A DNA stretch of 64,000 bases from the NCBI RefSeq assembly GCF_001913155.1, contig NZ_CP018760.1, positions 1,798,001 through 1,862,000 on the forward strand. The letters are read 5' to 3'. The DNA is from Maribacter hydrothermalis. Lineage in GTDB: Bacteria; Bacteroidota; Bacteroidia; Flavobacteriales; Flavobacteriaceae. Both the position numbers and the translations under genes were made by a program. This document shows, one piece after another, positions 38,161-46,432 of the stretch (within the stretch, counting starts at the first letter, position 1; the number at the start of each line of letters is the position of its first letter). The notes under the pieces were generated by a model. That model saw nothing but the letters and a program-made list of their open reading frames with translations. It did not search any database and was not told the origin of the DNA.

Positions 38161-38303
38161 GATAATCTGTACCTTTGTAGCGCCACCCAAAACCATAAAA
38201 AAAAGGTTTAGTCCTCTCCTAAAAGGAGTGGCTAGGTGGTCATCCTAATTTAAACATTAGGAAACCTATATTGAAGAACAAAATTACTTAAATTAAACGA
38301 CAC

Positions 38304-38891
38304 ATGTTTACGGGAATTATTGAAACATTAGGCAAGGTTTCCTCTATTGAGGCTATAGGCGGTAACTTAGATATTACAATAGAATCTAGCTTAACATCGG
38401 AGCTTAAAATTGACCAAAGTGTTGCTCATAACGGCGTTTGCTTAACTGTTGTAAGCTTAACTGACACAACCTATACCGTGACAGCAATTGCAGAAACCTT
38501 GAATAAAACCAACTTAGGACGCTTAAAAACAAATGATTCTGTTAATTTAGAACGTGCAATGATTTTAGGCTCAAGGTTAGACGGACATATTGTTCAGGGT
38601 CATGTAGATCAAACCGGAGAATGTACTAGTGTGAGAGAAGATAATGGTAGTTGGATTTTCTCATTTACCTATGATGCAGCAACTGGAAACCCTACTATTG
38701 AAAAAGGCTCTATTACTATAGATGGTACAAGTTTAACGGTCGTCAATTCTGAAAAAAATAGCTTTGATGTGGCAATTATTCCTTTTACCTACGAACATAC
38801 ACGATTTAACACCTATAAAGTAGGAACTATTGTAAATTTAGAGTTCGATGTTATTGGTAAATATGTTGCAAAATTAATTTCTTTAAGATAA
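38304..38891 (+). CDS. ribE: Riboflavin synthase, alpha chain
   Basis: Riboflavin synthase dismutates 6,7-dimethyl-8-ribityllumazine. The protein has the two lumazine-binding repeats: MFTGIIETLGKV and, from about residue 98, LDGHIVQGHVDQTGE. It is divergent from pdxA. No FMN riboswitch is seen upstream. Confidence 0.96.
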   Translation: MFTGIIETLGKVSSIEAIGGNLDITIESSLTSELKIDQSVAHNGVCLTVVSLTDTTYTVTAIAETLNKTNLGRLKTNDSVNLERAMILGSRLDGHIVQGHVDQTGECTSVREDNGSWIFSFTYDAATGNPTIEKGSITIDGTSLTVVNSEKNSFDVAIIPFTYEHTRFNTYKVGTIVNLEFDVIGKYVAKLISLR

Positions 38892-38914
38892 CTTTAAAAG
38901 GTTAAACCTAAAGA

Positions 38915-39247
38915 ATGAAAGAGTTTATTTTAGAAATACTATTTATTTTCTTTTTTAGTGCATGTACTTCTGATAATTCAACAAATGATTTGAAACCTGA
39001 GTGTCTTAATACATACGCAGAAGAGACTATGATGAATTCTGATGAAAATCTCTACACTAAAATAAGTAAATATCGTGCAATAGATGGTTCTACACAATAC
39101 TGGGCTACAAACGACAAAGGAGGAATTATTTTGAACGAAAATTGTGAAGAAATCTGCACCTATGCATCCATGGGTGTTGTTGGCTTTTCCCTATGTCCTG
39201 AAGGCACAACACAAGCAGAATTTATTGAGGATATTTGGCAACGTTAA
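38915..39247 (+). CDS. Hypothetical lipoprotein (110 aa)
   Basis: A hydrophobic start ends with the lipobox FFSAC, so it is probably a lipoprotein. The mature part contains four more Cys (ECLN, NCEEIC, SLCPE). I do not recognise it. It follows ribE by 23 bases. Confidence 0.65.
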   Translation: MKEFILEILFIFFFSACTSDNSTNDLKPECLNTYAEETMMNSDENLYTKISKYRAIDGSTQYWATNDKGGIILNENCEEICTYASMGVVGFSLCPEGTTQAEFIEDIWQR

Positions 39248-39251
39248 TTTG

Positions 39252-40448
39252 TTATTGTTCAAAGAAACTTATTGAAGACCCTATCCATGTTTCATTTACT
39301 TGGTGTGATACATTTATCATCTCTCCTTTGCTCATACGTGTAAGGTTAATTACTGGTTCCAATTTGTTTGTATTATCGTCCCACACAAATAACATTCGTA
39401 ATTCTACTTTAGAATTTTTAGCAGTACTCGTCTTTATTAATGGCGCATACTGCACTTTTTGTTGTAAAATATAATTCTGTTTATCCGTAATGTCATTAAT
39501 GGTTTCTTGTTTTGGGTACAAATCGACCCCTTGTCCGGCAAATGAAAATAAAGGTTTTAAAACATATTGGTTTAAGTCTAAATCTGACGGGAAATCGGTT
39601 AAATAATACGATTTAGGAATATTTTTATGCTCTAAGAGAGGCATTATACATTTAGATATCATAAAAAACCAATCTGGATGGGTAATCCATTCTACATCTA
39701 AATCATCGTTCAAATTAAAATTAATTTTCAAATCTTGGATACGTTCCAACTCGTCATAAATAACCCTATTATAAATTCTATGTATTGGGGTCTTATTGCC
39801 CTCTTTTATATAGAACAATTTTTTGCCCTCTTTTATCACTTTAGTCATACAGACCACATCAATGCCAATTGCGTTTTGAGTGGCCCAAAAATCGATGCGT
39901 GTTTTCTGCTTTTCGGGAAAGAGTTCTAGTAAAATTACATTTTCTGGTTTTTCATCACCTAAAATAATATCCTTTACCTTTTTGGTATAACTTTCTTTAT
40001 TTAATCCTCCTAAATAATAATCAAAACCTTCTTTTGGTAGGTTTGGATAACATTTTAAAAATGCTTCCCCCAAAAAAGGTTGATAAAAAAATAGGGTAGG
40101 AAATGCTTGTAGCTCAATTAATTGTGGCATAACACCTCCATTACCATCTTCACATAGGCCAAAATCTATTGCCAAAAAATGAGGATTCCCCATTGGCACA
40201 GGGGATTGAAGTTCTGCCGGAATAAATTTTCTGCGAATTTCAGTAAAATCAATATTCCATAATTGAGAAATAATAGAATTACAAGCATTCTCCACTTCTT
40301 CTTTAATTGCTTTACTTATAAAAACCGGAGTTTCAGATATTCTAAATGCACTTGGCTCGTTAAAAGTACTTTCTATATGATTCAATAAATTCTTATAATA
40401 GGATTCCTTAAAAGTAGCATTAAATTCATCCCTTATTTTTGGTATCAT
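39252..40448 (-). CDS. ATP-grasp-like protein (398 aa)
   Basis: The C-terminal half has the ATP-grasp nucleotide motif KPLFSFAGQGVDLY, followed by VELRMLFVW and a closing LTRMSKGEMINVSH segment. The N-terminal part is family-specific (VPMGNPHFLAIDFGLCED). It overlaps the GATase gene by 4 bases and is the last gene of the amide-forming cluster. ATP-grasp enzymes join an activated carboxylate to an amine; the substrates here are unknown. Confidence 0.7.
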   Translation of the reverse strand: MIPKIRDEFNATFKESYYKNLLNHIESTFNEPSAFRISETPVFISKAIKEEVENACNSIISQLWNIDFTEIRRKFIPAELQSPVPMGNPHFLAIDFGLCEDGNGGVMPQLIELQAFPTLFFYQPFLGEAFLKCYPNLPKEGFDYYLGGLNKESYTKKVKDIILGDEKPENVILLELFPEKQKTRIDFWATQNAIGIDVVCMTKVIKEGKKLFYIKEGNKTPIHRIYNRVIYDELERIQDLKINFNLNDDLDVEWITHPDWFFMISKCIMPLLEHKNIPKSYYLTDFPSDLDLNQYVLKPLFSFAGQGVDLYPKQETINDITDKQNYILQQKVQYAPLIKTSTAKNSKVELRMLFVWDDNTNKLEPVINLTRMSKGEMINVSHQVNETWIGSSISFFEQ

Positions 40449-41281
40449 ACAGTTTGTAATTTTTGGCTTTCTATGGCCTCTGCGGCCAATTTTAGAAAAG
40501 TAGGTATTAATGTTCTATTCGTTTTCCAAATTTTAGATTTGTCATCGAGCTGTGTTATCATTTCAAGATATTTTTTCTTGCCATGTCTCTTAACTATTTG
40601 TGCTCTTTTTTCTGGTTTACCAAAATAATGTGACATTCCCTCTGCATCTGCTTCTGGATGAAATTGAACTCCGAAGATTTCATTAGAAAAACGAATTGCC
40701 ATTACCGCACGTTCCAAAGGTACATTTGGTCTAATTTTTTCTCTACATAGCACCTTGCCGTCTAAGGTGTCTAGTTTCCACTCTTTAGGCCCTACTACCT
40801 GGTAATCTCTTGAGTCTACCGCATAAAAAGGGTCGTTTAAATCTTTAAACAACACTTCTTGTTCGCCACTTTTTGTTTTATAAATGGGGAATATACCAAA
40901 AGATGTTGATCGTCTTTTAGTGACTCTTGCCACATCCCAATGTAGACAGGCCAATTGAAAGGAATGACAAATAAGAAAAACGTGCTTCTTTACTGAATTT
41001 GATAAATTATGATATAAAATGGCATCCAAAAAAGAAAAATATTTTTGCTCCCATTCGGCCCCGGTTTTTAGAGGAGAACCTGGTCCTCCAGAGGATATAA
41101 AAATATCATATGAATTTAAATCCGGTAATTCTTGATCAATTCTTACCTCAAAAACATCATACGTTCCTTTTATATCTTCTTGAGTTAAAAACTCACCCAC
41201 TAGCGTAGTAATACAGCGCATGCCTTCATTTGGCCGCCCAGCATTCATATCTAACACCGCTATCTTATAATTACTGTTCAT
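40445..41281 (-). CDS. Class I glutamine amidotransferase
   Basis: The catalytic triad is complete: C105 (FLICHSFQL, the nucleophile elbow, varying from the usual GxCxGxQ), H208 and E210 (GVQFHPEAD). The enzyme should release ammonia or act as a gamma-glutamyl hydrolase. N-terminal oxyanion strand ISSGGPGSP is typical. It lies in the middle of the cluster and its end overlaps the ATP-grasp start by ATGA-like 4 bases. Confidence 0.85.
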   Translation of the reverse strand: MNSNYKIAVLDMNAGRPNEGMRCITTLVGEFLTQEDIKGTYDVFEVRIDQELPDLNSYDIFISSGGPGSPLKTGAEWEQKYFSFLDAILYHNLSNSVKKHVFLICHSFQLACLHWDVARVTKRRSTSFGIFPIYKTKSGEQEVLFKDLNDPFYAVDSRDYQVVGPKEWKLDTLDGKVLCREKIRPNVPLERAVMAIRFSNEIFGVQFHPEADAEGMSHYFGKPEKRAQIVKRHGKKKYLEMITQLDDKSKIWKTNRTLIPTFLKLAAEAIESQKLQTV

Positions 41282-41339
41282 ATCCTTTTCCTAATTCTTT
41301 ATAAAACGAATCGATATCGAAATGATTATATAAAAACGA

Positions 41340-42437
41340 CTAAAGCCCTTTTTTAGTCTGTGAAACAATGTATTTGGTAACCTGGGTTAAGTCGCCTGTT
41401 TCATCATAAACTTTTAATTGCCTATCTGCCCCTGTTCCCGATTCTAGAATTTGATACACGTAGTTTACTTCTGTACGGCATCCTAAATCGTCCACGACAT
41501 CATCAATAAACTCTAATAATTCATTCATTAATTTTGCGAATGGCACCTCTTCTTCTTTACCGAAATCAATTAATTTAGAATCTATCCCCCATCGCGCAGC
41601 ACGCCATTTATTTTCACTTAACAATAAACGTCTATAGTTTTTAAAGGTCTGGTTTTTACGATTTAATTTATACAACTTAGCAACCAAACACTGCATTAAG
41701 GCAGCAATACACGTCACCTCATCAACGGTCATTACCACATCGCATATTCTAAACTCTATAGTCGGGTAAAAAGGATGTAATCTTATGTCCCACCATATCT
41801 TTTTACTATTATCTAAACAATTTGTCTTAACTAAAATGTCAACAAATTTATCGTATTCTGCTACAGTAGAAAAGAAAGGAGGAATACCCGTTCTTGGAAA
41901 CTTATCAAATACTTTACTTCTATACGATTTAAAACCTGTGTTACGCCCTTCCCAAAAAGGTGAGTTCGTAGACAATGCATACAAATGCGGCAAGAAATAA
42001 CGAACTGTATTCAAAATTTCCAACCCTTCTTCTCTACTTGGTATACCCACATGAACATGCATGCCAAAAATTAGATTTCCGCGAGCCACATCTGCCATTT
42101 CGTGGATAATGGCTTCATATCTTGGATTAGCCGTAATTAATTGTTTATTCCACTCACAAATTGGGTGTGTACCAGCTGCTGCAACTTTTAGCCCTTCATC
42201 ATCGGCCAGTTTAATTACCTGTTGCCTTAAATAAGAAACCTCATCTCTAACCTGATGAATATTTTCACAAATATTAGTGCCCATTTCTACCATGGACTGG
42301 TGCATTTCTTCCTTTATACGTTCTTGAAGTAATACCTTTCCATCATCAATGATCTTAGACATTTGTGAACGTAGTTCATACGTATCACTCTCTAAAATTT
42401 GAAATTCTTCTTCAATTCCTAAAGTAAATTTATGCAT
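41340..42437 (-). CDS. Carboxylate-amine ligase, GCS2/YbdK family
   Basis: The GCS2 fold is shown by TLGIEEEFQIL (metal-binding Glu residues), LIFGMHVHVGIPS and FRICDVVMTVDE. YbdK-like enzymes have weak glutamate-cysteine ligase activity; the true substrate here is unknown. At 365 residues it fits the family. It is between the RimK-type ATP-grasp gene and the GATase. Confidence 0.9.
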   Translation of the reverse strand: MHKFTLGIEEEFQILESDTYELRSQMSKIIDDGKVLLQERIKEEMHQSMVEMGTNICENIHQVRDEVSYLRQQVIKLADDEGLKVAAAGTHPICEWNKQLITANPRYEAIIHEMADVARGNLIFGMHVHVGIPSREEGLEILNTVRYFLPHLYALSTNSPFWEGRNTGFKSYRSKVFDKFPRTGIPPFFSTVAEYDKFVDILVKTNCLDNSKKIWWDIRLHPFYPTIEFRICDVVMTVDEVTCIAALMQCLVAKLYKLNRKNQTFKNYRRLLLSENKWRAARWGIDSKLIDFGKEEEVPFAKLMNELLEFIDDVVDDLGCRTEVNYVYQILESGTGADRQLKVYDETGDLTQVTKYIVSQTKKGL

Positions 42438-42478
42438 ATAGTAAATGTTGTTTCTTTAATATAAGTATTTCCCTCTTT

Positions 42479-43597
42479 TTACTTCTTAGGTTTAGCTGTA
42501 GGTTTCGTTTTAACAGATGCTTTTTTAACCGCTGTTTTAGCAGTGATACTTTTGGCAACGGCCTTTTTAACTACTTTCTTTACTGCTGTTTTCTTAGCTT
42601 CTGATGCCGTTTTAAGATTTACCTTACTCGTTTTAGACTTTAAAGGAGTAATACAATTTCTTACGAAACCACCCCAAGAAGTGTTATTCTGGTTAGGTTT
42701 ATGGGCTTTTGCCTTTTCAATAGCATACTTAGCTGAGTGTTCTACAATCCAATCAAAATTCTCTTGTCCTACAGAATGTATATCAGCATCCGGTGCTGGG
42801 TTACAAAAATCAATGGCGTATGGAACACCGTCACGAACTGCAAATTCTACTGTATTAAAATCGTAGCCTAATGCTTGATTTAATCTTAGTGTGTAATCGT
42901 GAACTGTTTTTAATAATTTTTTACGCTCATTGCCGGTAGCCTTAATATCGCTTACATAGCGCTCGTGAAAAGGTTTTCTTGGGTCGTAAGGCATTATATG
43001 TACATATTTCTGCCCTAAACAATATACCCGAAAATAATCGTCGAAAACAATTTCTTCTTGCAACATCATCACTAATTGCTCTGTTTCTTTATGTGCGGCA
43101 AAAAGCTCATCTGAATTTTCTAAACGATAAACACTTTTCCATCCGCCACCATCATGTGGTTTCATATAGGCTGGAAATCCAATATAATCCAACATATAGT
43201 CCCAGTCTAAAGGGGCCTTTAAATTTCTAAATGAAGTTTCACTTGTGTTGTCCGGTCTGGTATTAGATGGAAGTAGAACAGTTTTTGGAACTGGAATCCC
43301 AATTTCCATAGATAAACAATTATTAAAAAATTTTTCATCGGCACTCCACCAAAATGGATTGTTGATTACAGCTGTACCCATTAATGACGCATTTTTTAAA
43401 TATGCTCGATAAAATGGCACTTCTTGAGAAATACGGTCAAATATTACACTGTAACCATAATCTATACCTTGTTGCACCTTATCTATTTGAACAGCTTCTG
43501 CAACAATTTCACCTTTTCCCAACTCATTTACTTTATCAATAAATGCCCATGGAAAAGTGTCTTCCATACCAAATAATATTCCTACTTTTTTTATCAT
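42479..43597 (-). CDS. RimK-type ATP-grasp ligase with lysine/alanine-rich C-terminal tail
   Basis: Residues 1-315 form an ATP-grasp enzyme: PAYMKPHDGGGWKSV is the glycine loop, and VEFAVRDGVPYAIDFCNP the metal site. From about residue 318 a low-complexity Lys/Ala/Thr tail (KKTAVKKVVKKAVAK, KPTAKPKK) follows, resembling histone H1 C-termini. The tail is not part of the ATP-grasp fold; it could bind nucleic acid or polyanions, or be a substrate for modification. Confidence 0.85.
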   Translation of the reverse strand: MIKKVGILFGMEDTFPWAFIDKVNELGKGEIVAEAVQIDKVQQGIDYGYSVIFDRISQEVPFYRAYLKNASLMGTAVINNPFWWSADEKFFNNCLSMEIGIPVPKTVLLPSNTRPDNTSETSFRNLKAPLDWDYMLDYIGFPAYMKPHDGGGWKSVYRLENSDELFAAHKETEQLVMMLQEEIVFDDYFRVYCLGQKYVHIMPYDPRKPFHERYVSDIKATGNERKKLLKTVHDYTLRLNQALGYDFNTVEFAVRDGVPYAIDFCNPAPDADIHSVGQENFDWIVEHSAKYAIEKAKAHKPNQNNTSWGGFVRNCITPLKSKTSKVNLKTASEAKKTAVKKVVKKAVAKSITAKTAVKKASVKTKPTAKPKK

Positions 43598-43684
43598 CTA
43601 TGTATATTTTAAATTTTATATTCTTTTTAAGTTACAATTAAAAAATGGTCTAATTTGCTTCAATTGTCCCTATTTGTTGCTCTT

Positions 43685-44398
43685 TTAGTTAAAGAAAGCC
43701 CCTAAATATTCAGGAAACATCATTTTCCACAAAGGCCAATCATGATCTATCCATTTCTTTTCATCATACCAATGATCAATTCCTTTTTCCCTAAGAATGC
43801 TGGACATGCGTTTGTTTTTATCCAAACAAATATCCCAGTCCGACGTGCCTAAAACTATTTGTATATGGTCATATTTCCAACCTTCTTCATGACTCATAAA
43901 TTCATCCGGACAATTGTAATAAATTCGCATATCATCTAACATGGGCACCATAGACCGTATGTTAAATGCAGCGCTCATTCCTATATAATGTGATATCAAA
44001 TCTGGAAATCTAAACGCGGTGTTAGCTGCATGATAGCCTCCAAAACTAACCCCAGCAACACCAATTCTATGTGTGTTACATTCTTGCTGGATATAAGGTA
44101 TTAATTCATTTTTTAAAAATTGCATGTACAATTCGTAATTATGAATTTTAGTGCCAGAATCCATGTGGTCATCATAAAATGACAACATATCAATGGTCTC
44201 TACATTATATATTTTTACTTTACCTTCATCAATAAAACTCATTATTGAACCAAGAAGACCAAATTCTGTATTCTGTGTATACTGACCACCAGAAGAAGGA
44301 AACATTAAAATAGGATGTCCCCAGTGACCTGTGATTTCTAAATTAACATTTCTTCCAAGAATATTGGAATAATATTGAATGTGTTCTATTTTTGCCAT
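43685..44398 (-). CDS. Esterase, alpha/beta-hydrolase fold
   Basis: The nucleophile elbow is GVSFGG (AGVSFGGYHAAN), the acid is in GTSDWDIC and the His in IDHDWPLW. No signal peptide, so cytoplasmic. The family includes esterase D/ferri-siderophore hydrolase-like enzymes. It is first in the cluster on this strand, and the start lies 124 bp from the divergent second esterase. Confidence 0.85.
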   Translation of the reverse strand: MAKIEHIQYYSNILGRNVNLEITGHWGHPILMFPSSGGQYTQNTEFGLLGSIMSFIDEGKVKIYNVETIDMLSFYDDHMDSGTKIHNYELYMQFLKNELIPYIQQECNTHRIGVAGVSFGGYHAANTAFRFPDLISHYIGMSAAFNIRSMVPMLDDMRIYYNCPDEFMSHEEGWKYDHIQIVLGTSDWDICLDKNKRMSSILREKGIDHWYDEKKWIDHDWPLWKMMFPEYLGAFFN

Positions 44399-44522
44399 GT
44401 ATTAAGATAATTAAAATGTTTAATAATCAACATTTTAAGACCGGCAAAAGTAATTTATTTTAAAAATTGCCTTAGATTATCTTTTTTGGATTCCTAAACT
44501 TGTATTCTTATTCTTAATTTTC

Positions 44523-45332
44523 ATGCTATTTCAAATAGAACCTATTACTATAAAGGGAAGTTATTTTTCCAAAAATCTAAATCGCTCGGTTATTTTTCGC
44601 ATTGTTGCACCTATAGATTATTTAAAATCTTCTACAGAATTCCCTGTATTATTAATGAATGACGGACAAGATTATGATGCACTATTTTTATCCGAAATCT
44701 TATCATTAGCTTTTTCTTCAAAAGAGACAAAGCCGTTTATATATGTTGGTCTTTCGTGTAATGAAAATAGAATTCATGAATATGGAACTGCTTCTACCAC
44801 AGATTTTAAAGGAAGAGGTGGCCAAGCCTTAAAATACTCTAAGTTCATTATAGATGAATTTCTTCCATTCCTAAAAAAAGAATTTAAAGCTTCTAAAGAT
44901 TTTAAAGAATGGGTATACTGCGGTATGTCCCTAGGTGGGTTATCTGCCTTTGATATTGCATTTAATAACAGTGATAAATTTGGAAAAGTTGGGGTGTTTA
45001 GTGGCTCTTTCTGGTGGCGTAAAAAAGCATATATAAAGAATGATTTAAAAGACCGGAGTAGAATTGCTTTAGAAGTGATAAAAAAAGGTGTTTATGCTCC
45101 TCATTTAAAATTTTGGTTTGAATGTGGATCTCAAGATGAAACAGCGGACAGAAATAATAATGGAATTATTGATGCTATTGATGACACTTTAGAGGTTATT
45201 AATGAACTGACACTTAAGGGATACACCTACCCTGGCGATATTACCTACGTTCAAGTGGAAGGTGGAAAACACGATTTGCCTACTTGGGGGAAAGTTTTTC
45301 CAAAGTTTATTTCCTGGGCAATGGCTAAATAA
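44523..45332 (+). CDS. Esterase-D-like alpha/beta hydrolase
   Basis: The elbow GMSLGG (YCGMSLGGLSAFD) and the GSQDETADRNNNG and GGKHDLPTW segments complete a likely Ser-Asp-His triad. The family covers putative esterases and siderophore hydrolases. It is divergent from the other esterase and shares its promoter region (44399-44522), so it belongs to the same cluster. Confidence 0.85.
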   Translation: MLFQIEPITIKGSYFSKNLNRSVIFRIVAPIDYLKSSTEFPVLLMNDGQDYDALFLSEILSLAFSSKETKPFIYVGLSCNENRIHEYGTASTTDFKGRGGQALKYSKFIIDEFLPFLKKEFKASKDFKEWVYCGMSLGGLSAFDIAFNNSDKFGKVGVFSGSFWWRKKAYIKNDLKDRSRIALEVIKKGVYAPHLKFWFECGSQDETADRNNNGIIDAIDDTLEVINELTLKGYTYPGDITYVQVEGGKHDLPTWGKVFPKFISWAMAK

Positions 45333-45336
45333 GGCT

Positions 45337-46422
45337 TTATACCTTTATAAATATTTTCTTCTTGTACAGAAAATACCCCACTAAACTGTAAAACAACACA
45401 ACGCTTAAGCCATATAATAATGAAGAAGTTTCCAATGCCATAAAATCATGTACATATATTCTATGAAATAACCACCCATGTAACGAAGTATCGCCAATTT
45501 GTATTTGGCCCATTACTTTGCTAATAAAGCTTGATAAGAAATAGATAACAATTGCATTGGCACCGGCATATCTAAATATAGAGCCAAATTCAATTTTTTT
45601 AACATCAGTTAGGTAATATATAAGCGCCAAAATAAGATTTGCCCAACCTGCGGTTACTAATACAAAACTACTTGTCCAAAGAGCTTTATTGATTGGGAAT
45701 ATTATGTCCCAAATATGACCTATGATAAGGAGACTACCACCCAGGCCTATTAATATTTTTGTTTTCTTTTCTTGTTTTGAAGTAAGGATTAAACCAGTAA
45801 ATACACCCAATAAAGAACTTGCAATTGAGGGAATGGTGCTTAACAAACCTTCTGGATCATAATCTGCTTTATAATTATGTGAACCAAAAACTTTTACATC
45901 TACCCAATTGGCTAAATTATTTGGTGCTCTTTCTAAAGTAGAGGCTACCCCTTCAACAGGTATAAATGTCATCAATAGCCAATATCCGATTAATAATATT
46001 GCTGTTGCCCAAATCAACTTTTTCCAATCAAGATTTATAAATAATAACGCAGCAAAGAAAAATACAACCCCTATTCGTTGTAATACCCCAGGAAAACGTA
46101 TCTCATTGAAATTTTTAAAGAAAGGAAAGTGTATTATAAAAGCTCCTAAAAATAACCCAAGTGCAATTAATTTTAATGCTCTAATGGCAATCTTTTTATA
46201 CGCTTTAGCATCTACAGTTCTATTTTTATAGGAGAATGCAATTGATGTGCCTACGATAAAGAGAAAGAAAGGAAAAACTAGGTCGGTTGGTGTATAGCCA
46301 TGCCAATCTGCATGCAGAAATGGCGCATAAACATTGGACCATGTTCCTGGCGTATTTACCAGTACCATTAACAAAATAGTAGCTCCTCTAAAAATATCAA
46401 CCGATAAAATTCTATCTTTCAT
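45337..46422 (-). CDS. NagX-like acyltransferase (DUF5009/HGSNAT-type)
   Basis: The start LSVDIFRGATILLMVLVN and HADWHGYTPTDLVFPFFLF are the membrane-acyltransferase motif of the NagX/heparan-alpha-glucosaminide N-acetyltransferase family. It has ten or so transmembrane helices. Role: probably acetylation of an amino sugar, unproven. It follows the SSS symporter by 10 bases, as one transcript. Confidence 0.88.
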   Translation of the reverse strand: MKDRILSVDIFRGATILLMVLVNTPGTWSNVYAPFLHADWHGYTPTDLVFPFFLFIVGTSIAFSYKNRTVDAKAYKKIAIRALKLIALGLFLGAFIIHFPFFKNFNEIRFPGVLQRIGVVFFFAALLFINLDWKKLIWATAILLIGYWLLMTFIPVEGVASTLERAPNNLANWVDVKVFGSHNYKADYDPEGLLSTIPSIASSLLGVFTGLILTSKQEKKTKILIGLGGSLLIIGHIWDIIFPINKALWTSSFVLVTAGWANLILALIYYLTDVKKIEFGSIFRYAGANAIVIYFLSSFISKVMGQIQIGDTSLHGWLFHRIYVHDFMALETSSLLYGLSVVLFYSLVGYFLYKKKIFIKV

Positions 46423-46432
46423 ATTGCTAAAA

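Noticed and set aside
38197..38303. Possible FMN riboswitch upstream of ribE
   Set aside because: The conserved RFN-element core (AGGAUAAUUUCGAGGCAGGGUG-type pieces) is absent; only a short hairpin CCTAAT/ATTAGG and a CTCCT-AAAAGGAG stem are present.
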